This document shows positions 27,501 through 29,772 of a DNA stretch of 64,000 nt, piece by piece. Below the pieces are notes generated by a model that was not told the origin of the DNA, ran no database searches, and saw only the letters and a list, made by a program, of their open reading frames with translations. The position numbers and the translations under genes are program-made. The stretch is from Eubacteriales bacterium (GTDB lineage: Bacteria > Bacillota_A > Clostridia > Christensenellales > Aristaeellaceae). How positions within the stretch are numbered: position 1 is the stretch's first letter; the number at the start of each line of letters is the position of its first letter. Location: assembly GCA_029974035.1 (NCBI GenBank), contig JARKQG010000042.1, positions 81,152 through 145,151 on the forward strand. Direction: 5' to 3'.

Positions 27501-27543
27501 TATTCAGGGCATCCAGGCTTCCGCGCTGGAGAAGGCGGCGTAG
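592..27543 (+). CDS. Giant secreted filamentous adhesin, LktA/FHA-like beta-helix repeat protein (8,983 aa)
   Basis: The start is ATG 592, behind GGAGGAG at 579-585. An in-frame TTG at 577 overlaps that site and is unlikely. Residues 1-45 form a long signal peptide with a very basic n-region (RRARRKRLWKK) and a hydrophobic core. Residues 90-185 are eight 12-residue Pro/Glu repeats. Residues about 487-610 carry four RTX-like GGxGxD motifs. Residues about 840-5790 are degenerate repeats rich in GVGA, AVAI and SGDV/GAVTV patterns, as in leukotoxin LktA-family filamentous adhesins, predicted to form a right-handed beta-helix. Helical (about 1644-1804) and acidic Gly-rich (about 3317-3443) inserts interrupt them. 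Residues about 8120-8740 are haemagglutinin-like strands split by a coiled coil (about 8343-8467). No LPXTG, SLH, choline- or PG-binding anchor was seen. The likely role is surface adhesion or matrix; the ligand is unknown. The reading frame is intact for 27 kb. Confidence 0.85.
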   Translation: MRLHGLSGRRARRKRLWKKNLVLISLVFALILSTMAVIAETSAVASASSLEAFEAPPSLDGGASPALLADSGALVTLDSGSGASEPTAAPEAEQEPEPAAAPEAEQEPEPPAAPEAEQQPEPTAASEAEQEPEPTAAPEAEQQPEPTAAPEAEQEPKPTAAPEAEQQPEPTATPEAEQQPEPTAAPGIEAQAYVAIPEAGQSSEPQGMVLAAEPLGAIAAKGGVDTAGAKDTVEAYAIPAGSAYIREAAGLLTYKNDATANAIQNALQDALTTARDAVNKTATIVVTDGTYNGGVNLDASAGSSLSELLLSIFGSADAAKGVKLQIVAEDALNEAGETTANSAGGAQVDGSVTISGLDVVLAGLYFSTRAMVSVSDADSFSYYGTRLSDDVDISVSRVKKIIKVDLGEGDDKASVRIKQAPTVSASMTVTPEMGQDATAIFEALTSFKASEISQLGASLADAVRSFLATLNGSISGMVVSDSLTVDIDGGAGEDEIAVKHINSTDLTMASGDAGSTYGFAIDLSKVDTSIRGGAGSDVLGATGGMELTYGRKVVSALMEYVAEEFDIAGSNLRFFGGDGDDVITVDTTAAFPSFRGVTVDVAGGAGFDRLHLTGKLNDRIDAASRITGNTSELTIEALAEITFLGDLIDGIRIPFTKRMVVNSTGVDAFTDALKNKNTVALSALAPGAAAQSFTDYVLDASGPVDYTANLAIPGGGLMLANIVADGGESLTVTRLVAPDFNLLLSGGEITVGGEVRGKNILINSVVTDIAEAAIEQTIIEDDLNEENTVDIEVGFYKANGAAKITVAPSANLVATQAIDMLASLTLDKPYLPTGDIFNPFTLKLGEVNIDIRGALAAGGSIRADALYSSTVSATNGLLKVVIPFGVAAITGDTQITVGGGARLNAGAGVLLRAASDTSAEAEATMGALKFTLALAVVQAETHVKVGDTAAIAAGGAVKLSAMNAVRAEAAALGKKPSMLALKPASGGYIAGSFVFQDTSATIADHASVSSGAALSVRSESRLNTATTTVSIPASQSDGSGGESFLPTDQIRLMSIVPFVETKLLKVEKAPNQTAFGKLLSGVTGSNSLGNKFTDATKTASSSGTPSSTKQVVGALALAYAGNTNSALIDTTGSVTAAGALDVTALAATVNQVRADGSLYKTPMAQAEDAKNSVGAGVAIAVTNHDNSARIIAGSIAARGLSVSAVTGRIVSSSIAKAGHIPKTSSFGLGGAVSVHVVIGRNEALVGSGAAYNLTGGAVNVVSTGNGAFTTVGDASGKRVTPSLSFGGITIPLKPTTGSEKDSVGIGAGIAVSVTGADFIAKVEDGVRFGTAVLDGVNVKASFSGTETIHAAAGAAGGTSIVPVLALAVSGVYSQAYLGTQSGALSATGDVAISAANSMKRSVAADAAAAGSGVGVGASFGIAVINDSAEATLKRSVTAANVLVDAKSVSRLTMTIKASAVGATPPTSTSTGDAASGKTQEDYDKMKDDGWPLDDNGDDMRSLFNEGEADQMADKNTQAAADLAAGANTNNVNAGSVNQLSQDRPRAETNEGSIQVAASLALNILSNKSLATVGGGIAVTATDKVRVRAVNDTDATISANASATKSTTGVGVAVAINYVRYQNKAKIGASTLRAKSLLVEADIVEADNKKTVEEILTKLLTYFATTEGTEFLMDALLAVEGQASLDALLAANGLYGADYAALTATEKESLRKLIIQQLTEQLTSGQRGDAAGALLSGLIESTVKDFFDTLTDPDFILNMVLGAPDASIGNLFSQLALKGKVAAAAIQEAIVLSLAQKFGNPGELDGIGCLISTSAISGVGAANVGVAGSAAIAVVDGETEALIESRTGYVDGDIAVTEDAAIRARAAQKVYTTATASADKNGKPVKNKDDSSGTSVGVGASAAISIVDVDAIASLGSYRRLSAGTLAILSEARNDIDSVTIAGADPIARREAVKVTPPGIGQEVSQPAANNTTTKDISVDAAVALAVITNNVLAQVLEHASVTTTGHDTVKTGVVDGAGVEEMVNFLLSAYQRGQTKASASGFAVAGDKAAVGAAIAVNIAMSDVRATFAGVGLVAGSAKITALTSNEDEANALATVVGASLDRYFDRLRTALRLGSVGSGGGSGKMNATIVNKINGFLPKAKELTANVPFSAKLFDLLGVKTPAAPSSSTASGAATGNAGGNANSQSLDDSAKKEQSINLAAALGVNVTNHCATAEMTGSLTAKNAEISAADRSNFRTTGSGATVTLPSQQNANNIALGIAVTVNRNKAHSTVGGSLTATGSGSNNGAVRVTSAATQNMDGAYRGLLGAQAVACAIAGSGGKVGLAGAVAVMVAGAESIARIAEGALVRGGAISILATDQSKLAVRAGSVSATGASAGVGASFALIYAESLTRATIGKNAQVYGGSLKLSAEKLRVDSTDYQFPLGISTLFTVDASADRSGIVNLKTSGGYALELNLGMDDVMKTLDMLNFLASVNYYVEAIAGSVVGSSDAKLALAGSVAMLFTNNETAAEVGDGAVIVLTDGSLDVDASSDTVARLIGGAVAATTGKSGVGVNIAALADEDMVRASIGAGAKLGASGDVTVDAAAASDTWAVTVAAGVSTGSGPSIGGSINMIVSGNTVWAGALGADGDTAGGEEITAGGDVRISADNVAKMTLISASLGAGSGVAAGGTAAVIVTNNDTRAALGAGAKLTAGRSAAISARSAETMLNILASLSGSTGKVAAAGTLGVMVSQSLTQASVGAQAQVTAADGGVQVTADGAVTQVVVMAAASGSTGGAAVGGTVNVGVFDHQVNALVGQGAKLQAQKLAQGNNVIVRASADNSTILITFAGAASSSSAAIAGAIPVVVVSDKVQVDVGSYVIIEAGDSIAIISRAESGLYNIAGSVAVSAGQAGAGATIATLVIGNSVNTRIGNRAKMIAHAVMEDAALPAGVQLPNRDARRRGVLVSATANSTLAMISGSGAASTGNAAVAGVVHTLVLKNSVKAVVGDHVVMVAGRESSTPGSTKTGDGEVIVESDDDSHIYNIAGAVSASSGAGVGASVVVMVYDKRMEASVGDGGTIIATGDVTVQSTSKDTVILLALSFAGGGNAGVAVGASALVFENDLFAALGGSVFSDGDVLVNADSETTMVNTAAAVAVSGTAAVTPVAIVTYFEGATNALFRVGADILAAGGVSLRAKSKEFITSDAAGVSASGTASVSGTVDVVLSKQKTTAVTGSGVVIDAAALNVNAADDYQLVGVVATIAGSGTAGVAITALVSVLHNTVSAILGGNNRITTRSGDVSVNASAKRDIGAYAGTVAAGQVGVGGTLMVVVAGGRMKQDAADQLSASFKPGEFMDGAFSSSHGAASGYEKDDVGAMLEGDGDQQSKTNVGSGGSFDGTGGYKDDSVSGDVSVAPGKNADNSKAQAPGADTSFGSNGDIDSAAAIGSAKPTYASQDATSAIIGAGTVVNSARDILVTSGDDLVADLIAGTITGGVYAAVGAGVAVAVLFSNVEAKVEDGATLHAGRDIKILATAGSTTVEDTDTQRTGALKDSFSAGSNNPMDLTRRTIRTISITGGGALVGVSVSLASVNVFSTVIATLKGDVTKSASLTVMASCDYPNVLAATLTASAGGAAVGASVAAAVFGATVESSVAGDAKISGTQAVNVASRLNTGAISGAGAFAAGGVAGNGAVALVVNISRVDTFIGRGAMVSRSDALALSVNADVDTAARAYVLSVAVSGSVSIGLSAAVTVIKPEVLTYIGTTPAGHTAHSGAGAAGGSVNAWRVEVKNDVTSLAQSLIAAFSAGGVAVNGNVLLTFNFTDAVAALSGATVTANAVSINAYMDSTARSVVLAGTAGSAAIGVTVSYVHLRSSNIARIDGGMLEADAIGLYAGKLGRANTATAEATAVAGSIGAVAVGLNTAIADNHAQNIAEILNGNIAADTILEVYAVGTATATARVLGFSAGVVNVAGTYVLALLRSEQQARILGGSVTAGELFVKSYLNNAAGDSTLAQIVTGSGGLLSATVNMALAYGRASSVAVVAPAFMTIGGSAAIGSYGYQQVRTEILNLLDASAYGTAVMVGFAYAQGEFNARLAVTDGPAAVDINAASITVESIYTAAAVGRVTPSAGGVSLSVASAKANAAVALVSVSATAAIDGTGALSAGQVAVLAQGVASSLAEVLTPKYQVGVATVAVNAILSKLSARQKAYILGVSIINASSVTVRSELNRGKTTGASAKLHATGAGVSVGLLDVRANIAVALSDSESIAFVVGVPISGGALLIQSDASSIAEAKIDTASFGAAAVSLGLNALYAYANGDFRAYAVTAGAAMNPASLAVQVNHTATSEADTTQSPVSAAFSAVSAKTNLAVAVTGLVAEAAILGDALRLVADGILDQATLSAYGLNGVGGSVSAATVDVLVAGIAAATTTVAQAAMELNYASVGVNVLISRLTAVQNAVISGATISGGAVTVRSTLNAGGTGSARAMLSGSKVNISLYDGKANTVYALADAASIACIDQSAIDLTGALQVLSEGSSLAGAGVVQGSGLGLVAVGLTIVEADASGDFRADIQTAADKPVKAASIRVGANYTALAQAATTQAAGGVSGSLVSGDTNMATAKVTNRARAAVTGGGGVWVTGDMIVSAIGTAVALAVVEEPTASLSGISVVANVLSAVLASEQKAYIAGGQIKAGRVNVVSEYNKGAPSSASGGATAALRGTGSGVSLHFVNVGVNTAAAAVRAVSAAYISGADILAGTGAVTITSDATSLASALVEQSSSAGYAAFGVTTVNAAADGTFLAYLAANGASVNAASLTIANHYRARADAATAQSSGSVEHSVLSGRTNAATAKVGTWAEAQVYGAEQSGVIDGSLTIAGALTVTVTGIAAARAEVAQPTVSLAGISITANILDASLKSYQRARISGVGLRAGSVAVASNCNQGAENSADGGATAVLRGTGIGGAGAFKLTLVGAEVNTAIALADATSIAALEYASVLAGTGALSIRSNGTSLAWAGVEQASGVGLATFGVTIVKADANGSYAACLDASGADVNAASLTIENSYTAKANAETTQSTGGGVNASAVSGKTNVASASVGILAVAELRGVPGASAHAVSIVGAVNVKAAGVAQAVALVQAPFIALGGISVAANVVGASLAGTQRARILDVRLSAGSVTVLSEFNKGRTDGATATLTGPGASVTLVEVNINSATATAGNSVAAGVKGADINCGALTVMVDATSNAVASTMSGSSVGFAGLGVTVITALANGVFDAFIEDSAVGAGAGAVNVQVAHTSRADAKAAQPSGGTISLSGISIEGNKATATVGTKADARVTGGSITTTGALTVQIIGTATAHAQIQGERLSISVGSIAVNLVRADVAARLGARIDQATIKAGTVSVTVSLNKKDKTTGAVARVGSAGSGGGSLSLFGGSASRGDALITAIVAAAVAGTAMDAAQLNVYADVNAYANADILSPSGSLSLYNASVVETAADAAGSYSATVDTTGQGGGQALSVGGLDIKVTYYATSTAATGPAGGVSASVVNSSMNKATAQTRLSAAAGLLGSGRLEVSGNANVQVIGRAKAVTEGRTYNLGISGVKIAVNWTSATLNVTQSANVKNTGTMTIGGTLKINSQFVRDEGYGGATATTGGAGGGSVSILGATTNVARAIVAVEIYAGITNDALAVPGLITAGAVDIDASASTLSTAAAKTGYGVSVVTIGNLDAVAISYSTVKAYIQNALVETANSTSVNATSLARANASSEAPGGIGIASGTSAKARAFVGMPAPGNLSDDDRSGLDGLLGQKPQTVSAYASAASVTAGGDITIRAYNEGYAVSNVTKGTTVSGGSISRSSIPTFSEYYTHAQVLGGSALVAAGSISITAEDLTQADSVAKGQSIGLIVNSETMCGRNFQDVVTQVDIGASLLKAREALNVLATSRAVMDAQTVADGGGAFDGSSLYVHNTLYRNTRVSILDGAHLEADYGNLVIQATSGTRDSITTRATLSSGGVVALAKIRGYTTVSSGATVSVASGAQIVDTFNTVRIIADASMNKLSTELRATAAGLGVAPNVQSNTSVTIRPLVDIAGSADRRAGITGRYVELRGITSKLYIYDYCYASGKALGANVVAHVHQNTDIDVVVKVSFAVIRAYDGLTMITSSAPTGDSRNVYAHSSTSLKAIGESNSNVSMTYDNSTRTEVNTGVDVYSADVYISAVSPSANAGYDRSKSGFIVKYRGGSQSLKSSAASYINSGASFHLGDAAAGIVIDISTRNGVTLVRQVGLKNERQIWTITSDGVQFANISNNLPGRMRVLMFTGSTSPFFKVYNQEWIPGLTLVNRTDLDVSFKGLALRNTSFIAPTVSLTYLSSSFRHSGAQASANATPAVILESRAGGGIHLGGLIANPTGTVRILFTGENPGALTSIGAMSTSSGLTNVAPIWAHALTISGASSVGTASKPILAFLFGLGDEDPSVSAVATGDMHMELTPAELKMVASIPNSPDTTALKYRLRLVQALTDGVNAIRLGEGLRIYQKAGTSVVAMPQPGTLLYLVDALVGLSGNVELSNRDALNHYLDSYDPVSGVYSYQLPNGTMIYTDEEGSVLRIAEGGVDFMVSDFNFTLNESGAVTQISLAQGVRFDVERGLLSIEAGFNFKALLSAIKGSWIMNHLGTGTDQFTFLYGYQQGNDGIYTPLESTLTLWRTIGNRSYYFLTNDTITQDKIFSGDRGVYMLTYDATADVLAAYHISYENTLDGVGDEENLIHFKWDADDDDNARFDITWLNGYDKDSPPLYGLPEWCAELNGAELVKRDNPQTYVTHLRLPFFELSPDLYLVYRISDGVLSYLYDVEGNPSSMWKSAALSYYSVDSAGIYVIAAGTELKNGVRVNEDYFFTIDSGKFTEVVRAPYHYVDGDGTNWYGSGTYYLDSYAPTLTYAAAASISLSIGKAEGKDYFQIGFDGDEGGNVTFEGPVEDIPIKGTALPQNHVRNGSGYRITASMYIHEDGFAVMFATERVTDENAANYGEYIIPMVSGYARFAAMYDGVTYRSDKLTAVNLLNAAGAAAFAPIITILGDDASTGAMQQVMLESLTGDDVGSVAVDVEGRYYLKTDGGWTLIDASRITTTTQHRTGLIINEEPEEKADCDVTTVTIEGILTIETTVIAEGTARDGEIVDIVYTLTGRDGTIVSMRGRVVFPNGATGAQTSVKLAATEYLLGNISGSNVTLEMSDSQGSILDGRADETAPNVSATGNFALVSASSGSIGAAARPLAIVVDGYVMFRDLSAHRRLATDAFLRAVDGNLAFEPGTRVEGATLEAEAANGSILFTDFAAVASAGKAAKVTLRARDNITGSQRLDVVDSNVTLTAEGDITVPVVTGAQGASIQMDADGNVRIVADDGLSVDLNASAMAVVAGGSITLGNLRLGRAAQGASAGSTLNLTAVDFIRAGDANLDGSKLIAATNDGGITMGALTGTYGSEIRLTTHTYSVLGADIQTDSVTLDGSRIVFDAYNDIYMGNLSAVNASNAQIIASGSITAGSAWLSASTLNALAENGSITMGAVTAQERSLVTLDADGSILTGNVELSETSRIEATAQTGTITLGTLTARQASSASLEAEGDIRAGDVTLAGSTLDALSHSGGIATQNIFAEGHSVLDFDAGRDIRFPNITAMDSDILMDAGGEIAFVLADFVRSSVDMTTHDDLDSSTAGDITFDIVEGIDTELRMIADGGGIYTLNDWSYLYLRGGYFVTLSARDDIGTLARRLIVDIPAEMGLRVLVVDNFHIDALDLAGEIKFLRRRPAKDVRGGRDEHGVNRLGDWLTGGGMQTLYPALAAQAPDALAAWLAARNGREVWSALITDQALSALIAQREIAKSDLKALLVGGGFNTKAFNAAYAAGQYDLLAGKLRDALNVAPPAASAKASVRYVDDARALDWLAAAIDAGLVENLGEAIHGSMTAEDLMAILDEAWRNADYQGRMDTAPADGPARAFVMTIGESFGEGRVWNAGDILILQLSGDLTAADIHSDTGDVTLATPGGSILGAASGVANVRGRYINLSAAGSIGGASQALTTEQQMNRPVLVGNIVNPPLDGAGNPVINPDGGYDFLLVARPVLNVAGLPALDDRLRPILEWTVCVQIGYDWLRVEYPGEATRLDAVSGADIFIHELTGDMGVGSLTAAGDVGLSAAGSILDVRAAGEAMLNIAAGGDVRLSVASGTIGTRENYLDIDVDGVVTADASGDISIAHAADMILVADSRNGQVNADAAGDLDLSNTAGDLVIGPIYAGADITITAQGSILPGDRLGRDAQVKGRSIALSALGGTAGTAAAPLDVDTDAPGGGTLSIFAASTVFVRELTGDLRLERLVSGGDATLIIPDNLIDAANPLWNDAAAMYLASFEAFDRFTALSTIAEVLRGYADRLWEKLDAASEKVNALGSALADLMARISDLERQIADMDGDPSRAARLKKLKAKQSALAAQAASLTGRLNEALQRQAAAQAAFDQADRQTDIAEGEAAAQHGVVTDSVAEMVRRIRGAIGRDTVEVAGNLLLRAGGSIGEADHALSMLVSGAVTVDQGDNPSDGLYIASGGPITFSGINAYGNVGIIALGDIRFAPGRGLSAEVASLLSLNGDVGSKKRPVLVNAGEVSAAGNNVYLRSARNLRVDTIIAGNEARIRSDGGVTGVLRDAGDDRTHFSAPMLDIEAGGNVGAASNPLRLNVDRLKLLAGNVTLANISGALDIVRLRGNRVRIDALGGVLGGPIYADRLTIRAGGSVATKDDPLILWVPGDVRITSVFGRVYYINRYRPAVKDAVRVLYLMRFPVTVFADGQPRTLALYIAATRGVDGSVTMRGAWLLAEERAADFAGLIRQIAAQGVANPAFIFAQPLPGLAQALRSAYPGAVVQGGATMWILGALIGADAPDIEALLEDLQQILTADREAQAVRLIEAFSARWGEKYPEIAAMLSEGWTDRAEFFRMRAADRRAACDLAGFAPFLMALQAALGADGGFENENALTDALAPVLIQGIQASALEKAA
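859..1146 (+). repeat. Tandem 36-bp repeat, eight copies, Pro/Glu-rich spacer of the adhesin
   Basis: Eight consecutive 36-bp units encode variants of PEAEQ(E/Q)PEPTAA. They differ by a few substitutions, such as Q/E, T/A/P, and one K for E. The segment follows the signal peptide and precedes the beta-helix, so it probably forms an extended acidic spacer crossing the cell wall. The copy number is likely to vary between strains by slippage or recombination. Confidence 0.9.
12430..17950 (+). repeat. Higher-order repeat in the adhesin: about eight modules of about 700 bp
   Basis: A recurring block begins with a (V/I)xxNxxxAxL...QxARI segment, followed by a GSVTV strand, a polar N-(K/Q/R)-G loop, an ADATSIA strand, a GVT(V/I)xxAxAxGxF strand and a TTQSxGG turn. 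Anchors lie near 12436, 13096, 13846, 14506, 15220, 15931, 16597 and 17275, spaced 660-750 bp apart (about 220-250 residues). Copies near 14506, 15220 and 15931 look most alike, suggesting recent duplication; outer copies are more diverged. Positions are approximate because they were read by eye. Confidence 0.65.
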
Positions 27544-27562
27544 CTTTTTCGGGGGCAATTGC

Positions 27563-27599
27563 GCGGGGCGCGGCCGGGCGAAAGCCCGCCGCGCCCCGC
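27563..27599 (+). terminator. Strong GC hairpin after the adhesin gene
   Basis: A stem of about 16 bp with one bulged C is closed by a GAAA tetraloop (27580-27583), starting 20 bp after the adhesin stop codon. There is no T-run after it, so it is either a non-canonical terminator or a transcript-stabilising 3' hairpin. Confidence 0.5.
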
Positions 27600-27770
27600 C
27601 GTGCCCGGTGGGTGAATATTTGCATAAGGCCCGTAGTACGATGCTGGAAGCGGGGAGGGATGCACGCTGGAATACCAGGATTGAGCGGCCGCGGTTGAGA
27701 CTGCCCGGACTTGCGGCATATCTATGGCAACGCCGCATAAGGGCGGACGGCGCAGAATTTGGATTTATTA

Positions 27771-27900
27771 AAGCCGATCCGGGAAAAGCGCGGGTGGAAT
27801 CCCGGAGAAGTCCTCGCCGCCCCTGCTGTCCAGCGGGTTTGGCAATCCTGCACGATGGAAAAACGCCCGCCCACTTGCGACGAAACGGGCGGAGAGGGGC
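27771..27900 (+). promoter_or_regulatory. Possible divergent or decayed cobalamin riboswitch core (low confidence)
   Basis: The 382 bp between the adhesin stop and the MerR gene contain no convincing ORF. On the plus strand, GGGAA (27781), GGTGGAATCC (27793), GTCCTCGCC, CTGCTGT and then GGAGA (27891) occur in the order and at roughly the spacing of conserved cobalamin riboswitch blocks, in which a GGGAA, GGTGnnAATCC, GnCCCGCnaCTGT series precedes the B12 box by about 110 nt. The B12-box match is poor (about 9 of 17). No cobalamin gene lies downstream on this strand; the MerR gene faces it. It could be a relic or a chance match. Confidence 0.28.
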
Positions 27901-27925
27901 GCGGAGGGTGCTGGAAAACAGGGAA

Positions 27926-28324
27926 TTACGCCGTGCCGGATCGGTCGCCCTGCGCCTTTTGATACTGCGCGTACTGGCGCGAGAAGAACTCAATCTTGCA
28001 GGCCACCTTGTCCAGATGGCGGTGCATTTCGTCAATCTGCGCCTCGACCTGTTTTTTGTGTTCGAGCAGAAGCTCGCACCGGCGCTTCAGCGTTCCGTCC
28101 CCTTCGAGGCTCAGGTCCACAAACTCCCGAATCTGCTTGATGGACATGCCGGTGTTCTTCAGGCATGTGATCAGGCCGATCCATTCCAGATCTTCGCCGG
28201 TGTAGCGGCGTATTCCGCTCGGGGTACGCCGGACGCTGGGCAGGAGCCCTTCCTTTTCATAAAACCGAAGCACCGTCGGGCGGATATGCATCTTTTCCGA
28301 TACCTGATGGATGGAGTACTCCAT
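27926..28324 (-). CDS. MerR-family transcriptional regulator
   Basis: The 132-residue protein has an N-terminal winged-helix DNA-binding domain (YSIHQVSEKMHI, then LRFYEKEGLLP and the RRYTGEDLEWI wing) and a C-terminal antiparallel coiled-coil dimerisation helix of about 60 residues. This is the usual MerR size and layout. It lacks the C-terminal cysteine set of metal-sensing members; the single Cys pair positions seen are not arranged as in MerR or ZntR. It is divergent from an aldo/keto reductase gene with 124 bp between them, a pairing typical of MerR regulators responding to aldehydes or electrophiles. The 19-bp-spacer promoter in that gap carries a near-perfect palindrome, its probable operator. 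The inducer is not deducible. Confidence 0.9.
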   Translation of the reverse strand: MEYSIHQVSEKMHIRPTVLRFYEKEGLLPSVRRTPSGIRRYTGEDLEWIGLITCLKNTGMSIKQIREFVDLSLEGDGTLKRRCELLLEHKKQVEAQIDEMHRHLDKVACKIEFFSRQYAQYQKAQGDRSGTA

Positions 28325-28352
28325 ATTTACACCTCTTTTACACCGCCACGTA

Positions 28353-28383
28353 TTGACTTGAAGTAAACTTTAAGCCTTATAAT
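28353..28383 (+). promoter_or_regulatory. MerR-type promoter with 19-bp spacer and palindromic operator
   Basis: The -35 TTGACT (28353-28358) and -10 TATAAT (28378-28383) are separated by 19 bp, the over-long spacer characteristic of MerR-activated promoters. The spacer contains CTTGAAGTAAACTTTAAG, an inverted repeat mismatched at only two symmetric base-pair positions. It reads toward the aldo/keto reductase; the regulator itself is transcribed the other way from the same gap. Confidence 0.85.
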
Positions 28384-28448
28384 GACATTGTAACAGGCGC
28401 CCTGTGCGCCGTCAAGCCGCACGATCGCATCAATGAGGAGGAGGATCC

Positions 28449-29300
28449 ATGAAATCTCTGACGGACGCCTATATTCTGAATAACGGGGTCAAGATTCCCT
28501 GTATTGGCTTTGGCACGTGGCAGACGCCGGATGGCGAAGTCGCGGTTTCCTCAGTCAAGGCGGCCATTGACGCGGGTTACCGCCATATCGACACCGCCGC
28601 CATCTATGGAAACGAGGAGGGCGTGGGCAAGGGCATTCGCCTGAGCGGCGTCAAGCGCGAAGAACTGTTCGTTACCACGAAACTGTGGAACACCGAGCAC
28701 AGCTACGAGGCGGCGCTGAAGGCCTTTGATGTTTCGATGGACAAGCTGGGACTCGAATACTTGGATCTGTATCTCATCCACTGGCCCAACCCGCCCATGT
28801 TCCGGGATCGCTGGCAGGAAGCCAACGCCGAAACCTGGAAGGCGCTGGAGGCGCTCTACACCGCCGGGCGCGTGCGCGCCATCGGCGTCAGCAACTTCCG
28901 CAGGCATCACATCGATGCGCTTCTCAAGACCGCCAAGGTCGTGCCCGCGGTCAACCAGATCCGCCTCTGCCCTGGCGAAACCCAGGACGACACGGTGGCG
29001 GCCAGCCGCGAGCAAGGCATGATCCTCGAAGCCTACAGCCCGTTGGGCGTGGGCAGGATCTTCGAAGTGCCGGAGGTCAAGGCGCTGGCAGAGAAGTACG
29101 GAAAAACCGTCGCACAGGTGGTGATTCGCTGGAGCCTGGAGCGGGGCTACCTGCCGCTGCCCAAGTCCGTCACGCCGTCCCGCATCGCGGAGAACGCGGA
29201 TGTGTTCGGCTTTGAGCTGGACGCCGAGGATGTGGCGCTTCTGGCCGGCATGGCCGGCGTCTGCGGGTTTTCCGCCGACCCGGACAAGACGGACTTCTAA
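28449..29300 (+). CDS. Aldo/keto reductase family oxidoreductase
   Basis: The 283-residue length is standard for a monomeric AKR of the 2,5-diketogluconate reductase / prostaglandin F synthase-like group. The TIM-barrel signature is complete: GFGTWQ near the N-terminus, DAGYRHIDTAAIYGNE with the catalytic Asp and Tyr, TKLWN with the catalytic Lys, LYLIHWP with the catalytic His, and the GVSNF strand. The C-terminal NADPH-binding element IPKS appears as LPLPKSVTPSRI. It would reduce aldehydes or ketones with NADPH in the cytosol. It sits behind a MerR-type promoter and a strong AGGAGGAGG site, so it is probably induced by a carbonyl stress ligand. A strong terminator follows, so it is monocistronic. 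Confidence 0.93.
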   Translation: MKSLTDAYILNNGVKIPCIGFGTWQTPDGEVAVSSVKAAIDAGYRHIDTAAIYGNEEGVGKGIRLSGVKREELFVTTKLWNTEHSYEAALKAFDVSMDKLGLEYLDLYLIHWPNPPMFRDRWQEANAETWKALEALYTAGRVRAIGVSNFRRHHIDALLKTAKVVPAVNQIRLCPGETQDDTVAASREQGMILEAYSPLGVGRIFEVPEVKALAEKYGKTVAQVVIRWSLERGYLPLPKSVTPSRIAENADVFGFELDAEDVALLAGMAGVCGFSADPDKTDF

Positions 29301-29328
29301 CCAGAGTCGCCCTGGAGCATTCAAAAGG

Positions 29329-29360
29329 TGCGCCCCGCCCATTTGGGCGGGGCGCATTTT
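29329..29360 (+). terminator. Rho-independent terminator
   Basis: A perfect 12-bp GC stem (29329-29340 with 29345-29356) has an ATTT loop and a TTTT tail. It lies between convergent genes. The complementary strand also ends in a short T-run a few bases beyond the stem, so it may work in both directions. Confidence 0.88.
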
Positions 29361-29403
29361 CTGAATGGCGGCGCATCGGAAATACGGCGCGCGGTAGCCC
29401 CGG

Positions 29404-29772
29404 TCAGGGCTGGGACCGGTACAGGGCCATCTTTACCGCGTCGTCGATCTCCAGGTCGCGCTCTCCGGCCATGGATTCCAAGTGGTGGGTCAGTTCGTGG
29501 TGGAGCACCGACCGCAGCGCCGACCGCAGCCGCTCCGGCGTCAAATCGCCGTGAATGCGCAGGATTGATCCGTAGTAGATCACCACCGTGCGGCCCATGG
29601 CGCGGCTGGTTGAGTATTCGCCCAGGATGTACAGATCGCCCGCGCGGGCCTCGGGGCTGAGCTTGGCCTCGGGCAGAAGCAGCACGCCGCCGTTCAGCCG
29701 GGTGAAAATCGCCTCCGGAAGCTCGGAGATCAGTTCGTCCAGCATGTCCCGGGCCTGGGCAAGCGGAATCAT
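29404..29772 (-). CDS. Metallopeptidase-like (zincin) family protein
   Basis: The small protein of about 122 residues carries HHELTHHLE near its C-terminus. The HExxH pair would coordinate zinc and supply the catalytic Glu. Its size and arrangement resemble the minimal zincin-like metallopeptidase family (DUF1025/PF06262 type), which is common in Bacillota and of unknown substrate. There is no signal peptide, so it is cytosolic. The start is taken as ATG 29772, whose A overlaps the TGA stop of the preceding isomerase-like gene (TGATG), indicating translational coupling. A GTG 12 bp upstream is the alternative. Confidence 0.8.
   Translation of the reverse strand: MIPLAQARDMLDELISELPEAIFTRLNGGVLLLPEAKLSPEARAGDLYILGEYSTSRAMGRTVVIYYGSILRIHGDLTPERLRSALRSVLHHELTHHLESMAGERDLEIDDAVKMALYRSQP

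Noticed and set aside
607..27540. Many long minus-strand and alternative-frame ORFs inside the adhesin, including ones of 999, 1206 and 1373 codons
   Set aside because: They arise from high GC and the periodic Gly/Ala codons of the real gene. Their translations are His/Arg/Gly-rich low-complexity text without start sites or domains, whereas the plus-strand frame is coherent.
27482..28366. A 294-codon plus-strand ORF over the MerR gene
   Set aside because: It is antisense to a clear MerR protein, starts inside the adhesin gene and has no recognisable domain or ribosome site.
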